Program-made: the position numbers and the translations under genes
In this document: positions 47,464 to 58,370 of the stretch, piece after piece
Layout of the letters: each line of letters opens with the position of its first letter
Position numbering within the stretch: the first letter of the stretch is position 1
The notes under the pieces: model-generated
What the model was told of the DNA's origin: nothing
Seen by the model: the letters and a program-made list of their open reading frames with translations, nothing else
The model's database searches: none
Origin: Collybia mongolica
Taxonomy: Eukaryota; Basidiomycota; Agaricomycetes; Agaricales; Clitocybaceae
DNA length: 64,000 nucleotides
Reading direction: 5' to 3'
Assembly (NCBI GenBank): GCA_013420905.1
Contig: JAAXNY010000001.1
Location: 3,534,001 to 3,598,000 of the forward strand

Positions 47464-49210
47464 TTTTTTAACTGATTTACCCCACCCCCCCTCACAAATA
47501 GTAATGGTCTTGACTTTCTGCTGGTTCTTGTCTCTATTGAGCCTTCTATTAGCTTAAATATCTTTAATGAGATTTAGCGTAACAACTCAAGTCACTCAAC
47601 AAAATTCCCTACTACAACACTTCATTAATTTACCTTGTGCACTGACAGATTTTGTAATATCAATGAGACAGCACTTTGTGGTCACGACATCTGACGGCCG
47701 CGATCCAGTCTGATTGCTCTGTTACGGCCCAGAATATACCTCACGACTTCTTGCTCCTCATACTATCTCGTGACCAGACGTCCTTACGGTGCACGCATCC
47801 GCAAACTTGGACGTCTGTCTTAAATTAAGATTCGGTGGCGACCAGAGAAGTTCCGATTTCTTTCTAAGATATACCTAATTACCATCTCATTTACAAAACC
47901 AAAAGCCATGATCAGGATTCATCACCTATTCTTGCCACAGTAAAAATAAGAATGAAGCAGATGAATCTCTTCTAAAATACCAAGGTATTTTGTTTTAAAT
48001 TTCAATTTTACAGTTGTTTCTTAGATTGGTATGGGAGAAGAAAATCAATGGTATTTGTAGCCAACTGCAATCTATGCTCCAGTAACCATATACCTGGAGC
48101 TCCCTTTATATATTTGCATAAGTATTATTTGCCCTCAATTGGTGAGCCACCCCCCTGTGCCAAAGGCACAGGTAGTAAGCTTGTATAGGTAAAAATGGAC
48201 AGGAAAGGTTAGATCAAAAAGTCACATGAATTGTTATCAATTTTTGCAAAAAGAAAAATCAAAATTTTGGCCAACTGGCCTTATTCTATGAATGGGTGGT
48301 ATGTTTCTGTCTATAATCAAGGCACTTTCTAGATTGTACAAAATCTAATATATATCCTTGTATATCTCAATTGAGCCTCAAAACTTGTATGCATGCTTTG
48401 ATAAGTATTTTGTAATCAACAGGCCATGACTATGAAACTTTTTTTAAATGATATGACCTTTCCAGAATGTACTATGTGTGGAGAAAGAAGAATGACACTA
48501 CTTCCAGATCCCAGCAATGTGGGACACTTTTTGGGTCACATGGCTAAATGATGTGTCCAATGGCAAATGCTGCCTGCTTCTGAGTCTGTTCAATATTTGT
48601 CATCTTTTCCTGGTTAGTCATATTTTTAGTCAGCAAAGCAAATATTAGGTCAGCAAAGCTAGGGTCAAAACACCCAGCTGCTTTAATGTATAGGATAGGA
48701 CTTTTCAATTTGATTCTTTGCTTTCAGTTCTACAATGCTACTCTGTATAATTTGTTGATGTGAGCTTTTTATTTTTTTGTAGGAAGTTTGTTGTAGAAAC
48801 AGAACTAGAGGTAGTGTAATGTAAGTTACAATAAAGGTAAAGTAAGATGGAAATGGCATACAGTCTCCATGGATATATGGGAATCGACTGAGGTTTAGCT
48901 AGGTGACAAAGAGGTTTATAGGTGAGGGAAAATACCCTGGGAAGGTATTTGTATGGCTATACAGTACCAATCAAGAGGGAGTCCATATGTGCTTGTGTCC
49001 AGGTATACACATGAGAGGTGCCCAAAGGGCACATGACAAGTTTCTTCTTTGTTTTTTTTTTTTTTTGTTCAACATTTTATATACCAACTGTACATAATAC
49101 ATGTGCTGGTCACTACAAGTAGTAATTGGGCAAGGGGGGGGGGAGAGGGGGGCAGGAGACAAAGCGCTGCAGGGCTAGGGTGCTCACCCGGCTGGGGTTG
49201 GACTGAGGTC
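47464..49210. other. AT-rich spacer left of the KDZ element
   Basis: No gene supported. A GC-richer patch lies at about 47685-47850. Around 49050-49105 a T-run is followed by ATACCAACTGTACATAATAC; a near copy of that phrase occurs at about 59941-59961, so a short dispersed repeat is likely. Confidence 0.4.
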
Positions 49211-49506
49211 TTTACACTCCCCCACATCTTCCAGCGGATTCCGAGCGGAATCCTCAATTCCAACAGGAATCCGCTCGGATTCCTGTCGGAATTTCGGCTG
49301 CAGAAGTAATAGAAAATGGCTGTAAAAATTGATAAAAATTCCGATCGGATTCCGCTCGGATTCCGAGCGGAATGAAATTCCACAGGAATTCCGGCTTCAG
49401 AACACTGAAATTCCAACAGAGTCCACAGGAATTCTGGAGCGTTGTAACGACGCGTTGTGGTCACGTGTCTAGTCACGTGACTTATCGGCCACCTCATCGA
49501 TCAACA

Positions 49507-52256
49507 ATGGGCACATTGTCAACCTCAACCACACCGAGGCCCAGCAACCCAGCACCCAGCAACCCATCAAGTTTCTGCAAAAACACGATGTCAACAACCC
49601 GCAAATCCGCCGCCACCACTGCCGCTGCCGAAGCAGCCGAACGCCTGACGACAAGGAGCAGCCACGTCCGCGTGACGCCCCCACCTTCCACCCGTGGTCG
49701 CAAGCGTGCCACCTCAGCAACCGACAAGGACGACGAAGCCCGCAAGTGCACGAAAGCCGCCGCCGCCATCAAGGCAAGCGCCGCCAAGCCGAAGGCAGGG
49801 TGCATACCCGGCCACCTCTTAAATGTTCATTCTTACTCACACCACCTGCAGCACCAGAAAGGCCACCACCCGCAGTAAAACGGGCGTCAAGGGCAAGGCC
49901 AGCCCCGCCTTATCTCACCTCACAAAGTGAGTCTTTCAATTCATATACTTTTCTTGTTCTCACAAAAACGGCCTCCCCCCAGGACCGAGCGCATGCTCGA
50001 AGAAAACGGCATGCCAATTGCGCTGCCCCCACGCGCAGCCGCTGCCGTTTCCCGGGGGCCTCAAGCGTCAAAACCGGGGGGCACTGGTCGTGCCCGCCAG
50101 GTGGCACCCCCGACTGCCAGCAACAGCGAACCGGAGGAGAACGAGGGGAAAAAGGAGGGAGGAGCGGAGGATGGAGACGAGGACGGGAGCGGGGACGAGG
50201 CAAGTGGGGATGAGGTGAGTGGGGACAAAACGAGCGGGGACAAGGAGGATGGGAACGAGGCCAGCGGGGACAAGGAAGGTGGGGACGAGGAAGACGAAGA
50301 AGACAAGGAAGACAAGGAAGACGGGGACGAGGAAGATGGGGATGAGGAGGACGCTGAGGAAGTCTGGGACGACAACGAGAACACCCAGGGCGGTGACAAT
50401 GGCGCTCGTGCCCCCTCCACCTCCCGTGCCCCCCCTGGCCTCTCCACCACGGCCTCCCGCGCCCCCTCCACCATCGCCTCCCGCGCCCCCTCCACCACGG
50501 CCTCTCGCGCCCCCTCCACCACGGCCTCTCATGCCCCCTCCACCTCCCGTGCCCCCCCTGGCCTCTCCGCCACGGCCTCTCGTGCCCCCTCCCGCACCGC
50601 CTCTGCCGGCGGCCCTTCCTCCCATGGTGTCTCTCATATTTCGTCGGCTGCCCCATCCTGTGCCGTCTCCCGTGCCCCGTCACCTGCTGGTACTAACAGT
50701 AAGATTTTATTTTATAACACCTGTTAAACTTACTCTGATTCTATAAATCATATGTTTAGTTTCTATTTCTTTAGATCAGTCTTTTGTGGCTTTGCCCCTA
50801 TCTTCTGGTCTTGGGGAGGCTCTACCCCCATCTTCTGGTCTTGGGGAGGCTCTACCCCCAGTTTCTGGTCTTGGGGAGGCTCTACCCCCAGTTTCTGGTC
50901 TTGGGGAGGCTGTGCCCCCAGTTTCTGGTCTTGGGGAGGCTGTGCCCCCAGTTTCTGTGTCTGGGGATGTTCTACCACCATCATCTGAGAATGTAGAACC
51001 ACATACCCCACCTAAGCATAGTGTAGACATAGAAATGCAATCTCCAGGTGGTGTTGAGCCCCAGGATATTGATATGTCTCCTCATGGTGCAGATTTGAGT
51101 TCGTCTTACACTGTAGGTGGAGACTTGAATTCTCTGCAGGGTGCATCTCGTACTGTGGGTGGTTTCATTCGTGGTCAGGCATTGGGGAATGCTATGAACC
51201 ATGCTGATTTTGAAGATAACCAACCTGTTGCACAACCCAATGTCAATGGTGTTGTTTGTGTGTATAAGTCTATGGAATCTGAGCATAGTAATCCAAGGGC
51301 TATGAAGTCTTCTATGACCATCCAGATTCCAGTTAACAGTTCCCTTGGTCCTGTTCTTTACAAATTGGGCAATCTCTACTCACCTATTAAGAATGACAAT
51401 CACCGGATTTATGTATATACAAATCAAGAAACTTGGGACATTAAGGGTTGCTACAGTGCTGCACTTTCAGATGATGATATGGTGGATTGGAAGTATGATG
51501 ATCATGGATATGTTTTGCATTTATTTGTAAGTTTTACTACTTTTATTTATTGAAGTATATCTCTGATAAAAACACTTTTAGACTGAATCATCTGAATCCT
51601 CAACTTTTACACAAGTTCCAACTTCTTCTGTTCCAACTGTTTCTGTGCCTTCTAAAACTGAACTATCTACATCAAACAACACATCTGAGTCTGACATAGT
51701 TGCTCGCTTCACATCTGTTCAGCAATCTATGATTATGCAGTTGGAGATTGAACACTTCTATCTGGATCGTGGCAACCATACTTTGCATTATGCATATGCA
51801 AAATACAAAGAATTCTGTCGTGCTAATACAATGATGAAGAAAATGAAGGATGCTCTCCCCTGGAAAGGTGCTGCCAAACTGGCTGATTTGAAAGGAATCT
51901 TTGCTTCAACCTCTTATTTCTATTCAAATTATGAACCATTCAAGTTTGTTGAGAAATATCCAGCTCTGATAGACTGGTTGGAAAATACTGAAGACCGTCT
52001 TTCTGATGAAGAAACTTGGGGATTTTCTGCAGATGATTATAACCTTGGATCACTGCACAAGTTTTTGCGTGGGCAGGGGGAGGATTTGAAAAAGTCCAAG
52101 GATGATGAAAAGGTTGAAGAAGTGCAGAAACAGTTTAGCAAAAAGAAGGGCAAGTCTAAGGCTGTGGAACCAAGTTCTGGAGGGCGTGATGCAGAGAACA
52201 TACCTAAAGTGGGGAAGAAGGGTCAAAGTTCAAAAGCTGTAAAACCAAAGAAGTAG
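49507..52256 (+). CDS. KDZ element accessory protein (ORF1)
   Basis: Model: join(49507..49799, 49852..49926, 49983..50698, 50775..51526, 51582..52256), 836 residues, all phases consistent. Regions in order: Ala/Thr/Lys-rich basic start; long Asp/Glu-rich stretch; Ala-Ser-Arg-Ala-Pro-Ser repeats (50400-50600); a 10-residue tandem repeat of the type SGLGEALPPV (50795-50965); then an ordered part with VYKSMESEHSN and WKYDDHGYVLHLF; then QQSMIMQLEIEHFYLDRGN and a helical domain; and a Lys-rich end. A good donor overlaps the stop (TA|GTAAGT at 52256) and would fuse this frame to the next gene through an intron ending at 52308. No domain name recalled. GC-rich at the 5' side, AT-rich at the 3' side, a sharp change near 50.7 kb. 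Confidence 0.6.
50795..50965 (+). repeat. 30-base tandem repeats, about five to six units
   Basis: Coding tandem array inside exon 4 of the accessory ORF; each unit starts around GGTCTTGGGGAGGCT and encodes ten residues of the type SGLGEALPPV. Units differ at one to three bases, and the last is shortened and changed. Confidence 0.9.
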
Positions 52257-52308
52257 TAAGTTGATACAATTTGATAAACTTTTGTTTGTATTTTTGTTTA
52301 ACTTTTAG

Positions 52309-54600
52309 TAGTATATTACAGGCCTTGTATGCATTCTGTTCTTCATGGCTAGCTGTGGCATTCTTTTGGCTCTGGACTGAGATCTCTGCTTGCATTTTGA
52401 TTTTGGATCAATTCAAATCTCTTTGGATCATTCTGGCATTGACATGGCTGCCAGTCACTTGTGCTTATAATCCTGAACAAAGGTTTCCTGATATTTCATT
52501 TCAGGAATTCAGTATCTTTGTATCAGAGAATTTCAATTCTGAAATTCCACTGAGTACTGTACTTATGGCTTTGCTCACAATGACCAACAACACAGATTTG
52601 CTTAGTCTTCATGCTAAAGATATGACATCTGGTCGTTTATCTTTCACTGGTTGGATGACTTCTCTTGCCTTTATCATGATACAATTGTTAGGCAATGATG
52701 CATCATTGTTTTTTCCTGAAACAAGCATGTTTAAAGAAAAAAATGAACAAAGCAGAATTAATGCCTTGAGCAAACAACTTGATGGATTTGCTCAAATGTT
52801 ACACTTGTATCCTGTGCGGAAAAATAATGAATTCAAAGGCAAACTCAAATCTGTTTCTCATGCTGCTATTGAACCAATATATATATTGGCTCCAAATACA
52901 CCTGTGTGCTTGACAATATCTTGCAATTTTCATGTACTCAAACGTGAAACTTGGAACATTGATATTCCTCGTGTTAAACTTATCAAAGGCACTACTATTC
53001 ATGATCAAGCCTATATTGTTTCTGGGAAATGTTTCAAATGCAACACTATATACTATGCTGATCATGAACGATCACTTGACAACAACTCAGCTAAACGATT
53101 ATATTTGGAGTCAGCTCCATATCTTAAAGCTGGTCAAGCACTTTGGGTTGATCGCATTTTTGGCAAAACAGTTCTAAATGCCATATATAGCTTTCATGGA
53201 TCTACTGCAGCTTATATGGAGTTTTGGAACAATAGCTTTGCCAATTCTGGACTAAATCTGAGCCATCGGCAGGTCTGGAAAGTGTTTGTTGAAGAGTCCA
53301 CTCGCATGATTGCTGCTGCATCTGACCAAACCTTGGTTCTGGATGATAATATTTCTATTGAAGAAGTAACTCAAAAAGCATATCAAGAACTATGCTCAGA
53401 TGGAAAAATTGCTTTGGCTACTGATCATGTTTGTACTGAATGTACTCAACCATATAAACAACATGCTGAATTTCTAACTGGAGATGATCCTGCTGCTGTT
53501 GTTAATGTTGATGAAAATGCTCCTGTTCCTGTTCTAATGGGTGAATTTGCTCTTGATGCTGCTCTTGATCAACAACGTGCAGTGGAAAATGCTACCAATC
53601 AAAATCTACCACTTGTTAACTTTGTTAATCCTCTTGGAAATCCTGGCATATGTAATATGATTGTCATGGATGGCATTGTTATGGGTGTACAACATTGTGC
53701 TTTTGAAAATTGTTCACAATTACTGTTCAACATGCATGGAGGTGTCTTTTGCCATGAGCATGACATTGAATATGGTGATAAATGTCGTGTTAAAAACTGT
53801 AATACTGGAAAAATTCATGGCACTCAGGCTTGTGCTGAACATCAGCCAGACTGGCAGAGACATGTTCAAAGACAAACTCGGGATAACTTTTCTGGTGCTC
53901 GCAGAGTATTGCAAAGAGCTGCAAATGAGAATCAACCTTGGCAACCACAACAAAGATCTTATATTCAGCCACATGATGAAGATAATAATGATACCACTAT
54001 ACAATCAAATTACTTTACTGCTGCTTGGTTCTACTGTGTTGAAACTATATGCAAACCTTGTGGTGTTGTGGTAGCTTGGACAAAATTTGCTCGTTCTGAA
54101 TCTCCAACCAATATTCTCAACTTTTTAAATAAAGTTTATCCTGAGAAAGAAACTCGACCATCCTATATCTGCATTGACAAAGCTTGCTTGGTACTTTGAA
54201 CTGCTCTTGCCAATCCCATTTACAATGATTGGCTGGATACATCAAGATTAATTGTTGATGTTTATCATTATAAGAATCATCATACTTCAGATTACTTGTG
54301 TCGAAAATGGTGTAATCCAGCACCCTTGAATGGTTCTGCACCAAATCTTGTTGTTGTGGCTCAGGACAATCAAGGCAATCCTTACTACAAGCGTGCATTC
54401 AATACACAAGTAAGTATTGTTTATACACACTTTAATATTTATTAATTTTAAAACAGGCTTGTGAACAACTCAATGCATGGTTGGGTGGATTTGAATCTAT
54501 CATGAAAAGAATGACTGGAGAAAACTTTGATTGGTTTATCCATGTTATGCTTTTTTATCATACTCAACAGATTTTAAAAAGACAGGCTGAAAGAGAGTAA
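52309..54600 (+). pseudogene. KDZ-associated CxC5/CxC6 cysteine-cluster protein with one in-frame TGA
   Basis: Transposon protein of mushroom KDZ elements. Frame: 52309..54409 joined to 54457..54600 (intron GTAAGT...AACAG, 47 bases). N-terminal hydrophobic part, then CxC5-like cluster (GKCFKCNTIYYADHERS), a CTECTQPY knuckle, CxC6-like cluster (CAFENC, GVFCHEH, CRVKNCNTGKIHGTQACAEH), then KPCGVVVAWTKFARSESP and a C-terminal domain with DKAC, LIVDVYHYKNH, CRKWCNP and EQLNAWLGGFE, which may supply the acidic residues of an RNase H-like transposase (inference). TGA at 54197-54199 stops the frame, and the same frame continues with family-like sequence to TAA 54598-54600. There is no good ATG before about 52567; the start may come from splicing to the accessory ORF. 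Domain names are from memory of mushroom annotations. Confidence 0.7.
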
Positions 54601-55137
54601 TTTAGTACTTCAAAATGTTAGATATACTGTTGACTTTATTGACTGTTTTGACTTAAAACTTATGAATTCCGATCAGAATCTGAGCAGAATGTTGCGGAAT
54701 TCCTTTGAGAATTTTCTTCTTCCACACTTTGTAAGAAATTCCTCAAAATTCTGCGGAATTCCGATGATTTCAATCGGAATTCTGTGTTCCGAGCGGAATC
54801 CGAGCAGAATATTGCGGAATTCCTCAAAGGAATTTTCTGTTTTAAAACTTTTTCAAAATCTTCCTGCATTCCTCTGGATTCCGATCGGATTCCGCTCGGA
54901 ATCCTCTGCAGGATGTGGGGGAGTGTGAAATACTGGTCGGACTAGCGAATGGAGCCAGAGCTCATTATACACAGGCCGGAAAGGCCAATCTACGCCAGGG
55001 GGTGGGCCCCCTGCTGCGGTGCCCCGCAGCAGGTGGTGGCTTCAAGTCCACTGATTATCCAGGTCTGCATGTTCGGGCAGGGAGCACCCTATAGCCGTCA
55101 CTTAGAACACTGAGTACCGCCCCTAGCCTGTTTAGGA

Positions 55138-58026
55138 CTAGGGAACATTGAATGCGAATGCGCTTTCGTTCTCCGAGAGGAATTCAACCAGCCACGCATA
55201 GCGCAGCTGGCAGCTGGGCTTGTCTTCCTGTCCGTGCCATGGACAGTCGAATAGGACGTGTTGTACGGTTTCCAAGGGAGCACCGCACCTACAGGAGACA
55301 GATTCTTCCTTGAAGAATCACGATTGGAACGCCCCAATTGGAGTGTGTCCAGTGATGCATCACACCAAGCGGGCAGTCAGAGCATGGCTGTGACCAGTCT
55401 TGTGCATCCACAGCCCATTGTTTACATGGGTTGGGGTGAGCGGGGTGTCCTTTTTCGCATAGAGCGTCAGGAAATTGGAGCCAATGTACTTCTTGGACTG
55501 GAAGAGAGACTTCCAGTCATCAAGCATACATGTAACTGCTTCGCGTTGTGCAAAGTCAGCAGATATAACTGGCACTCCACCTGCCTCAACACGAGTTGAG
55601 ACGGCGCTGATGTGTGCCAGTTGGTGGTCTTCAATCTCCACACCACTTGTAATATGGTGGAGGTGAATCTTGTGGATGGCGCAGAGCTGCAGCCAAGGCA
55701 GCAGCACATCGCACACTTTGAGGGCTGATGCTTGACCTGAGTGGTGCAACACATCGAGGGAACGCCTGAGGGCATTGATGGAGTCGGAGAAGATGTGGAC
55801 ATCATGGATGTCCTCTAGTCCAATGTCAGCTGCCTGTTGGGCGCCTTCCGCAATCGCTCGCAGCTCGGTGTCATCAGACATAGATAGGCCGGTAGCAAAC
55901 CAGTCCTCATATAAGTCTCCATCGTGCCAGACACGGTAAACCGTGACTGACTGCATGGGAGGAGGGGGGGTGGATGCATCAGTGATAATGCAGATGCTCC
56001 ATGGGGAATGAGAGGCCTCATCGACAGTGCTCTTCAGCGATGTGGTGCGGTCTTTCATGAATTCCTCGTGGTGATCACTGCCCTTAGGTGGGGGGGTGAC
56101 AATGTCGTAGACAATGCGACCAGGGAACAGGTCCTTGGGGCGCATGCCTGGTTGGTTGAGTGGGTGGACAGGGTCCAGATCCAGGGAGGAGAGGCCAAGG
56201 TTAGACCAGGCCTCTACGATGGGTGATACGAGTTTACCGAGCCTACGGCTTGGGTTACGGGCATTGAGGGTCTTGACAGAGAATTTGTGGTTCCCATCAA
56301 TGAGGTGTTGAAAGGCGTGTGAGGCCTGGAGCACACAGGAGCGGACATGGCTCCTTTCCACCAGCTTTCTGACATGGAGGTGGATAGGGGGTATGCCTGC
56401 GAGGGTCTCGCCAGCCCCGTTTGGGGATGTCTTGAAGGCGCCAGTGATCCAAAGGCACGCTCATCTTTGCATCTTCTGGAGGTTATTGAGAGGGCCTGCC
56501 ATGCGGGCCCCTTCGTACATCCAAAGCCTGCTCCCATATGTAGTGATGGGAAGAACACAGGCTCGGTATAGCATTTGTTTGTGCTTGGGCCTAAGTCCGT
56601 GCACCGAGTTGCCAAGGGAGAGCATAGCCTTTACAGAGGTGAGGGCTTTGTTCGTGTATCGTTTGACGTGCTCTCTGAATGTGAGGGGACGGTCAAAGAA
56701 GAATCTGAGGTAGCGCCAAATGGTGCCAGGGCGGAGGGGGGTGTCCCCAGTATATGGGGCATAGCCAGGGTTGATGTCAGGGTTGATATTGCCGTGTTTT
56801 TGAGAGAAGTGGAATCCCTCTGACTTGCTGTGTTCAAGAACCAAGCCCATAGCCTGGGTGAGCTCGAATACGACTTTGTAGGCCCCTTTGAGCTTAACAA
56901 GGTTCTGTTCGAATGTGTCCGACTGCACTATAATGGTGCCATCGTCCACATAGGAAATTAGTGAAGCTATGCGGACCCTCCTTTCAAATTCCTTGAGGAG
57001 GGGTGCGAGGCATAGGGCAGAGAGGATGGGGGACATGGCGGAGCCCTGTCCCAGACCCATGCTGGATGGGAAGAGCGGGGACAATCCGTTGTCCCACACA
57101 TATCTAGTATGACAATCAACGAGGTATGACCTGAAGAATGCAACCACTTCTGGCACGAATCCCTGTCTCTCGAGGATGTGTAGGAGGACCTCGTGGTTTA
57201 TGGATGGGAAGAACTGAGCTAGGTCAAAAGCAACGACACTCGTCTTGAGTTTGGCATGCCATCCTGAGCGGACAATGTGTGTGAGAAAGCAGCCAGCATC
57301 CTCGGTGGAGTTTTGACGGACTCCTCCAAACTGATTGGGGTGGAGTACACCATGTTGAGCAGCTTCAAACTGCATCCTGGTGGACAACATTTTCTCTAGA
57401 AGTTTGCCCAGTGTGTTCAATAGAACTATTGGGCGAAACGACTTGGGAGTGTCATACGATGGTTTACCCGGCTTGGGTATGACCACTGTAATGGATGCTT
57501 TAAACTCGGCAGGCCAATGGCCTGACGAGAGGCAAGCATTTGCAAGCCACAAGAGTAGTTTGCTGCACAGGTCATCTTGGGTGATCCGTTTAAGGTGACA
57601 CCATGAGATGTGATCCGGCCCAGGGGCGGATCAATTCGAGGTGCCCGAAAGGGCATCTGACATCTCAGCAGCAGAGTAGGGGACCCACACCCGCATTGTG
57701 GGTGAGGACCAAGCGTTTCCCAGCTTGTCAAGGTCAATTGGCCTATCAGTAGCTGAGTTGAAGGTGGAGTGCAATGTGTTCCATAGTGACTCTGTGGTGC
57801 TGCATGGCACGCCTTGGTATGAGATAGCTTCGACTGGGGGTGTCTTGCGTGGGCCCACCCAGTCCATGAGGTCCCATGGTCTGAGGTTAGTATTAGCAAT
57901 TTTGTCGATGCGTTCGTCGAAGTGCTTTTGTTTCGCTCTATGCGTGGCGGCCTTGAAGGCCTTCCAGTCCTCTGGGAGATCAGAGCTATGACAAGTTTCT
58001 TCAACACTCCCCCTAGCTTGTTGCAC
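55138..58026 (-). pseudogene. LINE (non-LTR retrotransposon) reverse transcriptase/RNase H, four in-frame TGA
   Basis: A single minus-strand frame runs from 58026 to a TAG at 55138-55140 and is broken only by TGA at 57631-57633, 56461-56463, 55360-55362 and 55318-55320. Domains in order: linker helices (KAATHRAKQKHFDERIDKIA); RT with SITVVIPKPGKPSYDTPKSF, VVAFDLAQFFPSINH, GLGQGSAMSPILSALCLAP and the catalytic SYVDDG; thumb region and RACVLPITTYGSRLWMY; RNase H with ITDAS, TELRAI and IFSDS; a C-terminal zinc knuckle CRCGAPLETVQHVLFDC. The N-terminal endonuclease is missing, so the copy is 5' truncated. It is close to Tad1-like fungal LINEs by layout. It abuts the copia remnant at about 58010-58030. 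Confidence 0.85.
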
Positions 58027-58366
58027 TATTCATTACACAAGTGGTGATGAGTGACATGGCCCAGGGGCTTCATGAGGAGGTCTGCAAGATTGTCAGTGGA
58101 TGGGACATATTCAACAGAGATGTCACCCATCTCCACACTTTCACAGATGAAATGGTGTTGAATATCAATGTGCTTGATGTGGACATTGTACATTGTGTTT
58201 TTGGTGAGTGAGATGGAGTCAGTATTGTTGCCAATGAGTTATGTGGGTTTTGGTTGGGGGAATCTGACTTTGGACATACTGTAACTGCATACATCCATAG
58301 GATTTGGCAGGCCACATGTGCTAGTGCCATGTATTCAGCTTCTGTGGTAGTGTAAGGAGAGCACTA
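58003..58366 (-). pseudogene. Ty1/copia pol 3' end (RNase H) remnant
   Basis: Minus strand reads TTEAEYMALAHV, the RNase H signature of copia elements, then (after a frameshift near 58245) NVHIKHIDIQHHFI and EYVPSTDNLADLLMKPLG, the standard end of copia Pol. A purine-rich tract AGCTAGGGGGAGTG (about 58007-58020) follows, as expected just before a 3' LTR. The LTR itself is missing or replaced by LINE sequence. The copy is broken and truncated on both sides. Confidence 0.85.
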
Positions 58367-58370
58367 GTTT

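Larger units (their letters stand above)
49211..54930. mobile_element. KDZ-type DNA transposon, about 5.7 kb, with terminal inverted repeats
   Basis: Left end reads ACACTCCCCCACATC (about 49214) and the right end carries its reverse complement (about 54912-54926). Just inside both ends are clusters of the near-palindrome GATTCCGAGCGGAATC (49230-49440 and 54660-54905), a subterminal repeat array. Between them lie a large accessory ORF (49507-52256) and a CxC5/CxC6 cysteine-cluster gene (52309-54600) typical of mushroom KDZ (Kyakuja-Dileera-Zisupton) elements. No clean target duplication was seen at the borders chosen, so the exact ends may be off by some bases. Confidence 0.75.

Noticed and set aside
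49910..50683. Long minus-strand ORFs over the Asp/Glu and Ala-Pro-Ser repeats
   Set aside because: They are antisense reflections of GC-rich repeats, giving Arg/Gly/His or Pro/Ser runs, while the plus strand has consistent exons.
50795..50965. CRISPR-like array
   Set aside because: Units are directly adjacent without spacers and code for a ten-residue protein repeat; the organism is eukaryotic.
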